From Bacteroidota bacterium (GTDB lineage Bacteria > Bacteroidota > Bacteroidia > Bacteroidales > Lentimicrobiaceae): a DNA stretch of 48,863 bases. The notes below the pieces were generated by a model, which was not told the origin of the DNA, did not search any database, and was given only the letters and a program-made list of their open reading frames with translations. A program made the translations under genes and the position numbers. Below are positions 32,528-41,708 of this stretch, one piece after another. Numbering within the stretch: the stretch's first letter is position 1; every line of letters starts with the position of its first letter. The stretch spans positions 1 through 48,863 of the forward strand of contig JAEZDY010000004.1 in NCBI GenBank assembly GCA_023417935.1, in the 5' to 3' direction.

Positions 32528-33061
32528 CTACTCCGGGATCACATCAATGCATTTGAAAAATCTTTGCTTGTAACCCTCAGAATCAAGCGAGCTGATGGTT
32601 ACACCATTAACCTTGCCCGAAGAAGCATGAATAAACTTAGAGTTCATACCATTTGCCTCGCATATAATCCCAACATGGCCGATCATGTTATGATCCTGAT
32701 AACCATAAAAAACCAGAACATCGCCCAATTTGAATTCCTCAGGCTTCAATGATGTGCCTATAAATTCATATTCACTGGAGCTTCGGGGCACATCTATCCC
32801 AAAGTGTTTGAACACGAAATAAACAAAGCCTGAACAGTCAAATCCAACGCCGGGATCAATGCTTGCGCTGTGGTAGGTTATGCCCATATATTCTTTTGCA
32901 AAATTGATCAGTTCTTCCCTGTCAACCTGCGATTGCTCAATGAAAGCATTTTCCCTGACAATTTCCAGTACAGGGGTTGATTGATTGCCTGAGGATGAAT
33001 TATTATGACATCCGAAAGATAATAACACGATAATGGCAAGTATGAATGTTCTGTTCAGCAT
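32528..33061 (-). CDS. NlpC/P60 family lipoprotein hydrolase
   Basis: A 177-residue lipoprotein: lipobox LSFGC with C18, then an NlpC/P60 peptidase domain. The catalytic cysteine is C76 in FDCSGFVYFVFKHFG and the histidine is H129 in MIGHVGI. It should cut gamma-D-Glu-diamino-acid bonds in peptide stems of cell-wall fragments. The gene converges on one L,D-transpeptidase gene and diverges from another (110 nt apart), so three murein-active genes lie together. Confidence 0.92.
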   Translation of the reverse strand: MLNRTFILAIIVLLSFGCHNNSSSGNQSTPVLEIVRENAFIEQSQVDREELINFAKEYMGITYHSASIDPGVGFDCSGFVYFVFKHFGIDVPRSSSEYEFIGTSLKPEEFKLGDVLVFYGYQDHNMIGHVGIICEANGMNSKFIHASSGKVNGVTISSLDSEGYKQRFFKCIDVIPE

Positions 33062-33170
33062 TCGGAAAAGATACGATAATTGCCGGTTTTATTCCCTTGA
33101 AATTTCATCATTATATACTAGTTTGACGTTTAATTCGTTGATAACCATATTATTTGTCTATTTTTACGCG

Positions 33171-33851
33171 ATGATCAAGCATATTTTTTGTCTACTGATT
33201 CTACTGATTTCAATATCAAACAAAGCCGGTTCGGGTATTCCACCTGCCGGAAATGAAGAAAGAACAGACTTATACACTACCCTGAACTTACAGGAAAAGG
33301 GACTCGCTCCTGAGGTGTTTGAACTTGCAATAAAAGGGCACAGGCATCTTGATGCTGATTCCAAACTCAGGAATTCAGGTATCCTCACAATAGTTGATCT
33401 TTCACAATCGAGTGTAAACAAACGGATGTACGTGATTGACCTCAATCGCAGGGAATTGCTCTTCAATACCCTGGTTGCTCATGGCAGGAATACGGGCGAG
33501 GAGTATGCCAGGCACTTCTCCAACAAACAAGATTCGTTTGAGAGCAGTCTTGGGTTTTATATAACCAGCGAAGAGATATGGGGACCAAAAGTAGGACTCT
33601 CCATGTTACTCGATGGCATGGAAAAAGGATTTAATGATAATGCCCGTCAGCGTGAGATCATTATGCACGGTGCCGAATATGCCACAGAAGATTACATAAG
33701 GAAGACAGGCAGATTAGGCAGAAGCTACGGTTGCCCCACAGTACCCCCCGAACTCGTTAAACCCGTAGTGGAAACAATCAAGGAAGGCACGTGCTTATTC
33801 ATCTACTACCCCGATGAGCAGTACATCAAGCGATCTGCTTTGCTCAATTAA
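33171..33851 (+). CDS. Murein L,D-transpeptidase catalytic-domain protein (YkuD_2 type)
   Basis: A 226-residue exported protein when started at ATG 33171 (MIKHIFCLLILLISI, a signal peptide). The frame extends upstream to 33033, but that part overlaps the divergent gene and lacks signal character. The catalytic part has IIMHGAEYAT with H166 and GRSYGCPTVP with C188, the pattern of the YkuD_2 branch common in Bacteroidota. Expected to act in the periplasm on peptidoglycan. Its stop is followed by a GTTCAA decamer array. Confidence 0.88.
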   Translation: MIKHIFCLLILLISISNKAGSGIPPAGNEERTDLYTTLNLQEKGLAPEVFELAIKGHRHLDADSKLRNSGILTIVDLSQSSVNKRMYVIDLNRRELLFNTLVAHGRNTGEEYARHFSNKQDSFESSLGFYITSEEIWGPKVGLSMLLDGMEKGFNDNARQREIIMHGAEYATEDYIRKTGRLGRSYGCPTVPPELVKPVVETIKEGTCLFIYYPDEQYIKRSALLN

Positions 33852-33869
33852 GTAAGTCACTTTGACAAG

Positions 33870-33961
33870 ATTGTTCAAAAGTGGTTCAATGTAGTTCAAT
33901 GTTGTTCAATTTTGTTCAATGTTGTTCAATGTTGTTCAAGATTGTTCAAGGTTGTTCAAGC
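33870..33961 (+). repeat. Decamer array after the YkuD_2 gene (GTTCAA orientation)
   Basis: Nine or ten units of consensus GTTCAAtgTT in exact 10-bp phase begin about 18 nt beyond the stop. The orientation is GTTCAA with respect to the upstream plus-strand gene, as after kdd. Confidence 0.85.
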
Positions 33962-33974
33962 TGTTAAGGAAGTT

Positions 33975-34040
33975 ACCTACTTTTTACTTTTTACTTTAGC
34001 CTCGGTCCCCGAGTTTTTATCGAGGGGTTAGCCTTTCACA
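33975..34040 (-). repeat. GGCTAA element after the carboxyltransferase gene
   Basis: Read on the minus strand, AAAGGCTAACCCCTCGAT, then CTCGGGGACCGAG, then GGCTAAAGTAAAAAGTAAAA. This is the same composite element as at 17290-17372, again just beyond a stop codon and in the same orientation relative to its gene. The CCTCGAT and ACCGAGG parts could pair into a hairpin. Confidence 0.75.
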
Positions 34041-34049
34041 GCCCTAACC

Positions 34050-35588
34050 CTACAAAGGTATATTCCCGTGTTTCCTGAACGGATTTGTTTTGCGCTTGTT
34101 GCTACACATTTCAAGTGCCTGTATGAGTTTTGGGCGGGTGTTTTTTGGATAAATGATTTCGTCAATATAACCAAGTTCAGCGGCTTTGTATGGGTTGGCA
34201 AATACTTCACGGTATTCTTTTACCTGCTGTGCTTTTGATTCGTCGGTAAGCTTATCGCGGAAGATAATATTCACAGCACCCTCAGCACCCATAACAGCAA
34301 TCTCGGCAGTAGGCCATGCAAGATTAATGTCAGCACCGATATGTTTGCTCGACATCACATCATAGGCACCACCGTATGCTTTACGTGTAATCACGGTAAT
34401 CTTAGGTACTGTTGCTTCGGCAAATGCATAAAGCAGTTTGGCTCCATGCCTGATAATGCCCCCGAACTCCTGGGTTGTTCCCGGCAGGAAGCCCGGTACA
34501 TCTACGAAAGTGATGAGCGGAATATTGAATGCATCGCAGAAACGCACGAAGCGGGCTGCCTTTACGCTGCTGTTTATATCAAGCACTCCAGCCAGTACAG
34601 CGGGCTGATTGGCTACAATACCCACTGAACGGCCATCTAAACGTGCAAACCCGGTAAGAATATTGCCCGCGAAATGTGGCATGATCTCAAAGAAATTACC
34701 ATCATCAAATACTTTGGTGATGATGTCCTTCATGTCGTAAGGCTTATTCGGATCAACGGGAACAATCTCCTGCAGCTTCGCATCAGTGCGGTTTATGCTG
34801 TCGGATGTTGCAATGCGTGGCGGTTCTTCCATGTTGTTGGATGGCAGGAAGCTAACAAGCTCCCTGATCATCATCATGGCCTGTTCTTCTTCAAGCGCCA
34901 TAAGGTGGGCTACACCACTCTTTGAGTTGTGTGTGAAAGCTCCGCCAAGTTCTTCTTTGGTAACTTCTTCATGCGTAACAGCCTTGATAACATCGGGACC
35001 AGTCACAAACATGTAGCTTTCATTCTTCACCATCACAATAAAGTCGGTGATAGCAGGTGAATATACCGCACCACCGGCACAGGCACCAAGAATAGCTGAA
35101 ATTTGAGGTATCACCCCTGAGCTCATCACGTTACGGTAGAAGATATCGGCATAACCGGCCAAACTCTCTACCCCTTCCTGAATTCGGGCACCACCTGAAT
35201 CGTTTAGTCCAATAACCGGAGCGCCCATCTTCATGGCAAGGTCCATGATCTTTATTACCTTATCAGCATTGGCACGACTAAGTGTACCGCCAAAAACTGT
35301 GAAATCCTGGGCAAAAACATACACCAGCCTACCGTCAATCTTGCCGTAACCACTTACTACACCATCACCGGGAATAAGGTTTTTCTCCATGTTAAAATCG
35401 CGGGCACGATGAACTACAAAACGGTCAAGTTCAGTAAATGTGCCTGAATCAAGCAGCATGTCAATACGCTCACGTGCTGTTTTACGACCAGTGCTGTGAT
35501 GTTTTGCAATACGCTCAACGCCACCGCCAAGCTGTGCTTTCTGGTTCTTCTCTTCAAGCTTGCTGTATATTTCAGATAATTCGCTCAT
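34050..35588 (-). CDS. Acyl-CoA carboxylase, carboxyltransferase subunit (propionyl-CoA type)
   Basis: A 512-residue carboxyltransferase of the PccB/MmdA family. The N-terminus has RIAKHHSTGRKTARERIDMLLD, the oxyanion loops are SGGARIQEGVESLAGYADIF (near 129-148) and the second-half GGAYDVMSSKHIGADI. It transfers CO2 from carboxybiotin to an acyl-CoA, probably propionyl-CoA, giving methylmalonyl-CoA. The set here includes a biotin carboxylase, so the ATP-driven carboxylase direction is likely rather than a sodium-pumping decarboxylase (no OadB/MmdB is present). The ATG is preceded directly by a TTGAAC decamer array and an A-tract, as for kamA. A GGCTAA element follows the stop. Confidence 0.9.
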   Translation of the reverse strand: MSELSEIYSKLEEKNQKAQLGGGVERIAKHHSTGRKTARERIDMLLDSGTFTELDRFVVHRARDFNMEKNLIPGDGVVSGYGKIDGRLVYVFAQDFTVFGGTLSRANADKVIKIMDLAMKMGAPVIGLNDSGGARIQEGVESLAGYADIFYRNVMSSGVIPQISAILGACAGGAVYSPAITDFIVMVKNESYMFVTGPDVIKAVTHEEVTKEELGGAFTHNSKSGVAHLMALEEEQAMMMIRELVSFLPSNNMEEPPRIATSDSINRTDAKLQEIVPVDPNKPYDMKDIITKVFDDGNFFEIMPHFAGNILTGFARLDGRSVGIVANQPAVLAGVLDINSSVKAARFVRFCDAFNIPLITFVDVPGFLPGTTQEFGGIIRHGAKLLYAFAEATVPKITVITRKAYGGAYDVMSSKHIGADINLAWPTAEIAVMGAEGAVNIIFRDKLTDESKAQQVKEYREVFANPYKAAELGYIDEIIYPKNTRPKLIQALEMCSNKRKTNPFRKHGNIPL

Positions 35589-35597
35589 GGTTTTTTT

Positions 35598-35885
35598 TGT
35601 TCAAGGTTGTTAAAAGCGCTGCGCGCGTTCAATATTGTTCAATGTTGTTCAAGATAGTTCAATGTTGTTCAAATGGTTCAAGGTGTTCAAATTGTTCAAG
35701 CTGTTCAAATGGTTCAAGGTATTTTTCCCTTACTTTTTACTTTCGCCTTTAGCCTTTTTCTTCCTCCGTTCAGACCCCATCATGGCGTCTCTACATTGGC
35801 TTTTCCTTTTTCCTTATTTTTATTCCTTTTTCCTTAACTTTATACTTTAGCCTTTAGCCTTTAGCCCTTAGCCTTTAGCCTTATT
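35598..35885 (-). repeat. Repeat-filled spacer between the BCCP and carboxyltransferase genes
   Basis: The 297-bp spacer contains no gene. In the direction of transcription (minus) it starts at the BCCP stop with GGCTAAAGGCTAA units (35842-35885), continues with purine-rich AAGGAAAAAGG, an unrelated 40-bp piece near 35770-35800, another GGCTAAAGGCG patch (35730-35760), then about ten TTGAAC units (35598-35720, including GAACGCGCGCAGCGCT) and an A-tract before the ATG. Confidence 0.85.
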
Positions 35886-36389
35886 TTATTCAATAACTAT
35901 CAACTCCTTATTTGCATCAACGGTTTCTCCTTCTATTACGGAAATGTGTTTTATCACTCCGCTTACGCGGGCTTTGAATTCGCTTTCCATTTTCATGGCT
36001 GAGATGATGATGAGGGTTTGACCTGCTTCTACCTGGTCGCCTTCAGCTACAAGAATCTTAACTACCTTGCCCGGCATGGGTGATAGAATTACTTTACCTT
36101 CGTCACTATGGCTGCCTTTTTCCCTGCTCAGCCTGTAACGGGTTTGGGCATCAATGATTTCAACTTTGTATGTATTGTACCATGAATTCACCGTGTAGTG
36201 GCGGGCTGTGCTATCGGCAATCATCTCTATGTTGTATGATCTGCCTTTATAGATGATGGAATAAATTCCTTCGGCTACCCTGAGTGCATCAACTTCATAC
36301 AGTTCATTATCAACTTTCATTGTAATAATGTTGCCATCACGTGATACTTCTTCAACAGTGGCTGAGCGTCCTTCTATATTTATTTCCAT
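35886..36389 (-). CDS. Biotin carboxyl carrier protein
   Basis: A 167-residue protein ending in a biotinyl domain. The biotin-accepting lysine is K133 in SAMKMESE, preceded by SPMPGKVVKILVAEGDQVEAGQ. The N-terminal 90 residues resemble the linker domain seen before biotinyl domains in acyl-CoA carboxylases of Bacteroidota. It lies between the biotin carboxylase (99 nt upstream) and the carboxyltransferase. The gene ends directly in a GGCTAAA array. Confidence 0.92.
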   Translation of the reverse strand: MEINIEGRSATVEEVSRDGNIITMKVDNELYEVDALRVAEGIYSIIYKGRSYNIEMIADSTARHYTVNSWYNTYKVEIIDAQTRYRLSREKGSHSDEGKVILSPMPGKVVKILVAEGDQVEAGQTLIIISAMKMESEFKARVSGVIKHISVIEGETVDANKELIVIE

Positions 36390-36488
36390 TGGTAATTTCT
36401 CTTTTTCTTGTTTAATCTGCTAATGTTGATGGGTTGAACCATGCTGCAATCATAACTGAATATATTGGAGTTATTATAAACCTAACTA

Positions 36489-37973
36489 CTAACGTATATC
36501 TTTCCACCGGCTTACTGCCTTTTGGGTGGTTCCGTTGGTTGATACTTTAGCCAGTTTCCTTGTATAATCGAGGTATGCTGCTATCAGGGCAATATCTTCA
36601 CACTGGCCATCGCATTCAGGCTCCTGCATCAGGAAATCAAGGTTCTTTTCAATGAAATGGGTATTGTAGTTGCCCGAAATAAAATCAGGTGTTTCCATAA
36701 TTTTGGCAAGGAACCTGATGGATGTTTTCACACCTGTGATCTTATACTCATGCAGTGCACGGCTCATCCTGTTAATTGCTTCCTCACGTGTTTTGGCCCA
36801 TACGATCAGTTTTGAGATCATGGGGTCATAATGAATAGGAATAGTGTACCCTTCGTAAACATAGCCATCATGGCGAACGCCCAAGCCTAATGGTTCAGTA
36901 ATATGCTGGATGGTACCCGGACTAGGCATAAAGTTATTGTCGGGATCTTCAGCATATATACGGCATTCAATGGCATGGCCGCTTTGCTTTAGGTCGCCCT
37001 GTTTGTATGGCAGTGGATCACCATTGGCAATGCCTATCATTTCTTTAACAAGGTCAACGCCTACCACGCGTTCAGTGATTGGGTGCTCAACTTGCAGGCG
37101 GGTATTCATTTCAAGGAAATAATAGTTGAGATTATCATCTACTATAAATTCAATAGTACCTGCGCCATAGTATCCGGCTGCTTTGGCGGCAGCTACTGCA
37201 TGCTGTCCCATTTCATTCCTTATGGCCTCAGTGAGTAAAGGTGAAGGAGTTTCCTCGATTACCTTCTGGTGACGACGTTGCACTGAGCACTCGCGCTCAA
37301 AGAGATGAATAGTGTTGCCCAGCTTGTCGGCCAGAATCTGGAACTCAATATGGTGAGGTGATTCTATATACTTTTCGATATACACTGAATCATCGCCGAA
37401 AGCATTACGGGCTTCTGATTGTGCCATGCGGAGCGAGCTGATGATATCATCGGCATGCTTAACAAGTCGCATACCTTTACCACCGCCACCTGCAGTGGCT
37501 TTGATCATAACAGGCACACCAATTTCTTCAATGATCCGAAGCGCTTCTTCCTCATCATGTATTTTATCAATAGTTCCCGGAACAACAGGAACACCGGCAG
37601 CCATCATTGTCTTGCGGGCAGTGATCTTATCACCCATCATTTTGATGGCATGTGAATTCGGACCAATGAAAATAATGCCTTCACGGTCGCATCTGTCAGA
37701 AAACTCGGCATTTTCAGAAAGAAAGCCATAACCGGGATGTATAGCATCAGCATTCGAAGCTTTTGCTGCTTCAATAATATTGTCAATTTTAAGATAGCTC
37801 TCAACCGATGGTGCAGGTCCAATGCAATACGCCTGGTCAGCATACCTTACATGCATTGAAGCTCGATCAGCTTCTGAATAAACGGCTACAGTGCGTATGC
37901 CCATCTCGCGGCACGACCGCATAATTCTAACCGCTATTTCACCACGGTTTGCAACAAGTACTTTTCTGATCAT
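36489..37973 (-). CDS. Biotin carboxylase subunit of acyl-CoA carboxylase
   Basis: A 494-residue ATP-grasp biotin carboxylase. Landmarks are VLVANRGEIAVRIMRSCREMG at the start, HPGYGFLSENAEF, the ATP loop KATAGGGGKGMRLV, ERECSVQRRHQKVIEETPSP and FLEMNTRLQVEHPITE. It uses ATP and bicarbonate to carboxylate biotin on the adjacent carrier protein. It is about 45 residues longer than AccC of acetyl-CoA carboxylase, the extra part being a C-terminal tail, which fits propionyl-CoA-type carboxylases. First gene of the three-gene minus-strand set. Confidence 0.94.
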   Translation of the reverse strand: MIRKVLVANRGEIAVRIMRSCREMGIRTVAVYSEADRASMHVRYADQAYCIGPAPSVESYLKIDNIIEAAKASNADAIHPGYGFLSENAEFSDRCDREGIIFIGPNSHAIKMMGDKITARKTMMAAGVPVVPGTIDKIHDEEEALRIIEEIGVPVMIKATAGGGGKGMRLVKHADDIISSLRMAQSEARNAFGDDSVYIEKYIESPHHIEFQILADKLGNTIHLFERECSVQRRHQKVIEETPSPLLTEAIRNEMGQHAVAAAKAAGYYGAGTIEFIVDDNLNYYFLEMNTRLQVEHPITERVVGVDLVKEMIGIANGDPLPYKQGDLKQSGHAIECRIYAEDPDNNFMPSPGTIQHITEPLGLGVRHDGYVYEGYTIPIHYDPMISKLIVWAKTREEAINRMSRALHEYKITGVKTSIRFLAKIMETPDFISGNYNTHFIEKNLDFLMQEPECDGQCEDIALIAAYLDYTRKLAKVSTNGTTQKAVSRWKDIR

Positions 37974-38345
37974 ACAATACTGACCTCTTGATTTTTTAGA
38001 AATTATAAAACTAGGCGGATGATCCTCTCAAAAAATTTGATTGATATTAACAAAGCCCCAATCTGTTTTGTTTAACCAACGAACCACGAAAAACGAATAT
38101 CATTAACGATTCGGAATCTTACAATAAAAATTGAAACCTGTTGTTATTGAAAAAACGATATTCGTAAAATCATAGCTTACAAATATACCTATTTCGGTTT
38201 ATGAATATAAGTTAATGGGATTTTTTTTTAACCACTGCTTCAGGCTGAGCGAATGACTGAAAATAGTACCTTTATCACATGCAACTATTTAAAGAACGGT
38301 GCATCTTAACCATGGTTCGGACAAGAGCATGCTTCAGGGTTTCCT
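37974..38345. other. Divergent 372-bp intergenic region
   Basis: AT-rich spacer between the carboxylase set (minus) and the ECF sigma factor gene (plus). ACGAATATC at 38093-38101 and GATATTCGT at 38157-38165 form a 9-bp inverted repeat 55 nt apart. No ORF and no clear consensus promoter were recognised; the sigma gene may use a non-consensus promoter. Confidence 0.5.
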
Positions 38346-38939
38346 ATGGATGAACACGATCTGCTAAAGGAATGCCTTTCCGGCAACACACGGGCCCAGA
38401 AGCTTTTGTACGAAAGTTACTCCCCAAAAATGTTTGGTGTGTGCCTTCGTTATGCTTCTGACCGAAGCATGGCAGAAGACTTTCTGCAGGAGGGTTTCAT
38501 ACGCGTATTTATGAAACTCGGCAGCTTTAAGTCGCAGGGTTCTCTTGAAGGCTGGATGCGCCGCGTTATGGTAAATACAGCACTTGAGATACTCCGTAAG
38601 AAAGATATTCTGCGCAACAGTGTAGAATTGACCTTCCCAAACCAGCACCACGGTGGTTTGCAGGAAGGTCTGCACACTGATGCTGAAGCTGATAATAATG
38701 AAGGTGATGATGGTTTCGGGAATATTTCAGCCGAAGTATTATACCAAACTATAAATGAAATGCCCGTGGGTTTTCGTACAGTATTTAACCTCTATGCGGT
38801 TGAAAACTATACACATAAAGAAATTGGCAGTCTGGTTGGTATCAGTGAAGGAACATCAAAATCACAATTCGCCCGTGCAAGGGCTTGGTTACAGAAACGA
38901 TTGAATGAAAAAACAAGGATCAGACATGCAGGACAATAA
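38346..38939 (+). CDS. ECF-type RNA polymerase sigma factor
   Basis: A 197-residue sigma-70 family factor with only regions 2 and 4. Region 2 is around residues 20-85 (LLYESYSPKMFGVCLRYASDR, AEDFLQEGFIRVFMKLGSFK, GWMRRVMVNTALEILRK). Region 4 is around 140-190 (NEMPVGFRTVFNLYAVENYTHKEIGSLVGISEGTSKSQFARARAWLQ). The next gene overlaps it by 35 nt and begins like an anti-sigma factor, so the two probably form a regulatory pair. Target genes are unknown, although the exported and outer-membrane proteins just downstream are candidates. Confidence 0.93.
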   Translation: MDEHDLLKECLSGNTRAQKLLYESYSPKMFGVCLRYASDRSMAEDFLQEGFIRVFMKLGSFKSQGSLEGWMRRVMVNTALEILRKKDILRNSVELTFPNQHHGGLQEGLHTDAEADNNEGDDGFGNISAEVLYQTINEMPVGFRTVFNLYAVENYTHKEIGSLVGISEGTSKSQFARARAWLQKRLNEKTRIRHAGQ

Positions 38940-40257
38940 CAAAGCAGACGACAAGTTCAAGGGACTTGCCGATTCTATGCTTAACTTCGAAGCAGAACCA
39001 CCTGCCGGCATGTGGGATCGCATTGAAGGAGGCTTGCTTAAACGTCGCCGCCGCATCATGATATTCCGTTATTCCTCTATCGCAGCTTCACTAGTGCTGT
39101 TGCTTGGACTTGGCATAACTTACTTCACAACAGATATCTTCCGTTCGGCCGAAAACAGCATGATCTCTGATTCAGAAATACACGTGAAGGCTAAAGGACA
39201 GGATAATTCCGGGTCACAAACCAAAGCAGAAGGACAAACTGATTCAGCTACAGGTAAAATTGCCTATCCAGCTGATGCTAAAGCTGATGCCCAGACTAGC
39301 GATGCTGAAAACCGTAATGTACCTTCCATTAAAGTAGGTGATCCTATAAAACAGAAGGATTCTCAACAATTAGATTCTCAGAAAAAAGAAGCCTCAGAAA
39401 AAAGTACTCCTTTTAATGACCCATCACACCGTGATTCCCGGTTTGCTAAGCCCAACACCAGGGAAAGGCTTTACAACCCGATACCAGTGCTTGAAGGCAT
39501 TGAACTAGCTGTAATGTCACACTTGAATCCATATCCGGGTTACCCTGAAGAAGAAGAAGAAGAAGTAATAGAGCCAGGTAAATACGCAAACGATTGGAGT
39601 TTGGCAGCGGGTTATGGCATTACCTCAGGCGCTGATTTTACTAGTAACGAACAACTTCAAAATTCTGGTGGCGACCGTTTTAGCCATGATGACTTCTCTG
39701 CCGATCTGGCCAATGAAACCTCCTACTTCGAAGAAATTGAGAATACTGTGCATGATGCTCCACTTTCACTGGGAGTGATTGTTGATAAACGCCTCTCACG
39801 CCGCCTGAGCTTCGAAACAGGAATTACCTATACATTGCTTAGTTTCAGGGTTAAAACTGATGAACTAAGCCCGTATTACAAGAAATACCGCAATGAACTT
39901 AATTATCTCGGACTACCTGCAGGTATCAGGTACAGGTTCCTTGATCGGAAAAAGTTTAACCTCTACGCTCTACAATGGGTAGTTTTGGAAAAAGGTATAG
40001 GTGGCAGATGGTATGTTGATACCTATACCAATGACGTGATTACTGAATCAGAGCGTAAACAGCAGAATATACGTGGTTTTCAGCTTTCATCAGTAACCGG
40101 ACTTGGTGGTGAGGTTAAATTGAGTGGTAAATTTTACCTCTTCGCCCAGGGTGGCGTACAAGCTTTCTTTATGAATAAAACCCAGCCTTACAACATCAGA
40201 AGCACCCAGGTGGCATGGCCTTCTGTGCAAACAGGGTTAAGAATAAACCTCGATTAG
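38905..40257 (+). CDS. Membrane protein: anti-sigma-like N-terminus fused to beta-barrel-like C-terminus
   Basis: A 450-residue protein, overlapping the sigma gene by 35 nt (an alternative ATG at 38926 would overlap by 14). Residues 1-53 are cytosolic-looking and end in WDRIEGGLLKRRRR. A single membrane helix follows at about 56-75 (YSSIAASLVLLLGLGITYF). Residues 80-215 are low-complexity and polar, including an EEEEE patch. Residues about 225-450 have the alternating strands and final strand of an outer-membrane barrel-like domain (WSLAAGYGITSGADF, LGVIVDKRLSRRLSFETGI, GLPAGIRYRFLDRKKFNLY, VQTGLRINLD). Proteins of this layout commonly follow ECF sigma genes in Bacteroidota. It may hold the sigma factor at the membrane; unproven. 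Confidence 0.75.
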   Translation: MKKQGSDMQDNNKADDKFKGLADSMLNFEAEPPAGMWDRIEGGLLKRRRRIMIFRYSSIAASLVLLLGLGITYFTTDIFRSAENSMISDSEIHVKAKGQDNSGSQTKAEGQTDSATGKIAYPADAKADAQTSDAENRNVPSIKVGDPIKQKDSQQLDSQKKEASEKSTPFNDPSHRDSRFAKPNTRERLYNPIPVLEGIELAVMSHLNPYPGYPEEEEEEVIEPGKYANDWSLAAGYGITSGADFTSNEQLQNSGGDRFSHDDFSADLANETSYFEEIENTVHDAPLSLGVIVDKRLSRRLSFETGITYTLLSFRVKTDELSPYYKKYRNELNYLGLPAGIRYRFLDRKKFNLYALQWVVLEKGIGGRWYVDTYTNDVITESERKQQNIRGFQLSSVTGLGGEVKLSGKFYLFAQGGVQAFFMNKTQPYNIRSTQVAWPSVQTGLRINLD

Positions 40258-40324
40258 AAGTACCAATCAATGCAACCAATATCATTATCATACATCTTAC
40301 CGATACAGCAAAAATTTTAGAAGA

Positions 40325-41632
40325 ATGAAAACAAAGTATTCAGCAGCAGCACTTCTGTTCATTGTGATGGCTCTTGGGGCATTAACATCGTGTCAGGACA
40401 AGACATACGAAGAAGTTACTTATACGGCAAACGTCCCGGTTGTAATGGGTTTCAATGAGTTCAGAAGCGCAGTGGTAAAGAAAGCACCACAAGGACTAAA
40501 TAATCCCGGCAAGATCTATTTTAAAGACAACTTCATTTTTGTCAATGAATTCCAGGAAGGCATACATGTAATTGACAATGCCAATCCTGAATCACCGGTT
40601 TTTCTTAACTTTATTACAATACCGGGTAATATCGACATGGCCATCATGGGAAATATCCTTTATGTAGATAGCTATATTGATCTTGTAGCAATTGATATAA
40701 CTGATCCGCATAATCCTCTGGAAATTGACAGGGTTGAAAATGCTTTCCCAAATGTTGTTCCCCCGATTACTGATCTGAATTATCCTGTTTATGGCCTTGA
40801 CTTTGCAAAAGGTGTAGTAGTAGGCTGGGAAACACGCGAGGTAACAGAAGTAGTGCACAAAGAAAACAACGGATTCGGCTTTGGTAAAGTAATGTACGAC
40901 AATGCAGGTGTTCCATCCATAGGCCAGAGTGAGGTGCGTTTTAATTCTTCAACTACAGGCATTGGTGGTTCAATGGCCAGGTTTACCCTTGCAAACGGCT
41001 ATCTGTATGCGCTGCACAACAATACACTCAAACTCTTTAATGTTAATACCACTCCAGGTATTACAACCGGTTCAGAAGTATACCTTGATCGTGAAGTTGA
41101 AACGCTCTTCCCTCATGGAAACAGGCTCTTTATGGGCACAACAACAGGAATGCTTGTGTATGACGTAAGTTCGCCTTCAAACCCAACTTACATTTCAGCT
41201 TTCAACCACATCAACTCATGCGATCCCGTTGTAATCGAGGACAACTTCGCTTATGTTACACTACGTTCAGGCACTCAGTGCAACAATGCCAGCACTAACC
41301 AACTTGATGTCATTGATATATCTTCAATTACCAATCCATTCCTTGTAAAATCTTATCCTATGTCAAATCCTCACGGTCTGGGCATTGATAACAAGATACT
41401 TTTCATTTGTGATGGTAACGCCGGATTGAAAATATACGATGCAACCGATCCAATGATGATACACATGAACCAGATAGCTCACTATGCTGATATAAAGACT
41501 TTTGATGTTATCCCGGTTAATGGATTACTGCTTATGATAGGTGCAAACGGACTTTACCAATATGACTACAGCAACCCACAGGCGATAACCTTACTAAGTT
41601 ACATCCCTGCAACTGCAATCAAAGCCCCTTAA
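40325..41632 (+). CDS. LVIVD-repeat lipoprotein (beta-propeller)
   Basis: A 435-residue exported lipoprotein: signal peptide with lipobox LTSC at about residues 22-26. The mature part contains LVIVD-type repeats of the form VIDNANPESPVFL, AIDITDPHNPLEI, VYDVSSPSNPTYI, VIDISSITNPFLV and IYDATDPMMIHM, each about 45-60 residues apart, which is the blade pattern of a beta-propeller. Function is unknown; such proteins are often surface-exposed. It lies 67 nt downstream of the barrel-like protein and may share its operon. Confidence 0.88.
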   Translation: MKTKYSAAALLFIVMALGALTSCQDKTYEEVTYTANVPVVMGFNEFRSAVVKKAPQGLNNPGKIYFKDNFIFVNEFQEGIHVIDNANPESPVFLNFITIPGNIDMAIMGNILYVDSYIDLVAIDITDPHNPLEIDRVENAFPNVVPPITDLNYPVYGLDFAKGVVVGWETREVTEVVHKENNGFGFGKVMYDNAGVPSIGQSEVRFNSSTTGIGGSMARFTLANGYLYALHNNTLKLFNVNTTPGITTGSEVYLDREVETLFPHGNRLFMGTTTGMLVYDVSSPSNPTYISAFNHINSCDPVVIEDNFAYVTLRSGTQCNNASTNQLDVIDISSITNPFLVKSYPMSNPHGLGIDNKILFICDGNAGLKIYDATDPMMIHMNQIAHYADIKTFDVIPVNGLLLMIGANGLYQYDYSNPQAITLLSYIPATAIKAP

Positions 41633-41708
41633 TAATTGGTGAAGTTCTATTAACCCCTTAGTGATTGATGATCAAGAAGTTATTAGATGACATGTTAATA
41701 ATAAATGG

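Noticed and set aside
33033..33170. N-terminal extension of the YkuD_2 protein
   Set aside because: It overlaps the divergent NlpC/P60 start and lacks a signal peptide, whereas ATG 33171 begins with a clear one.
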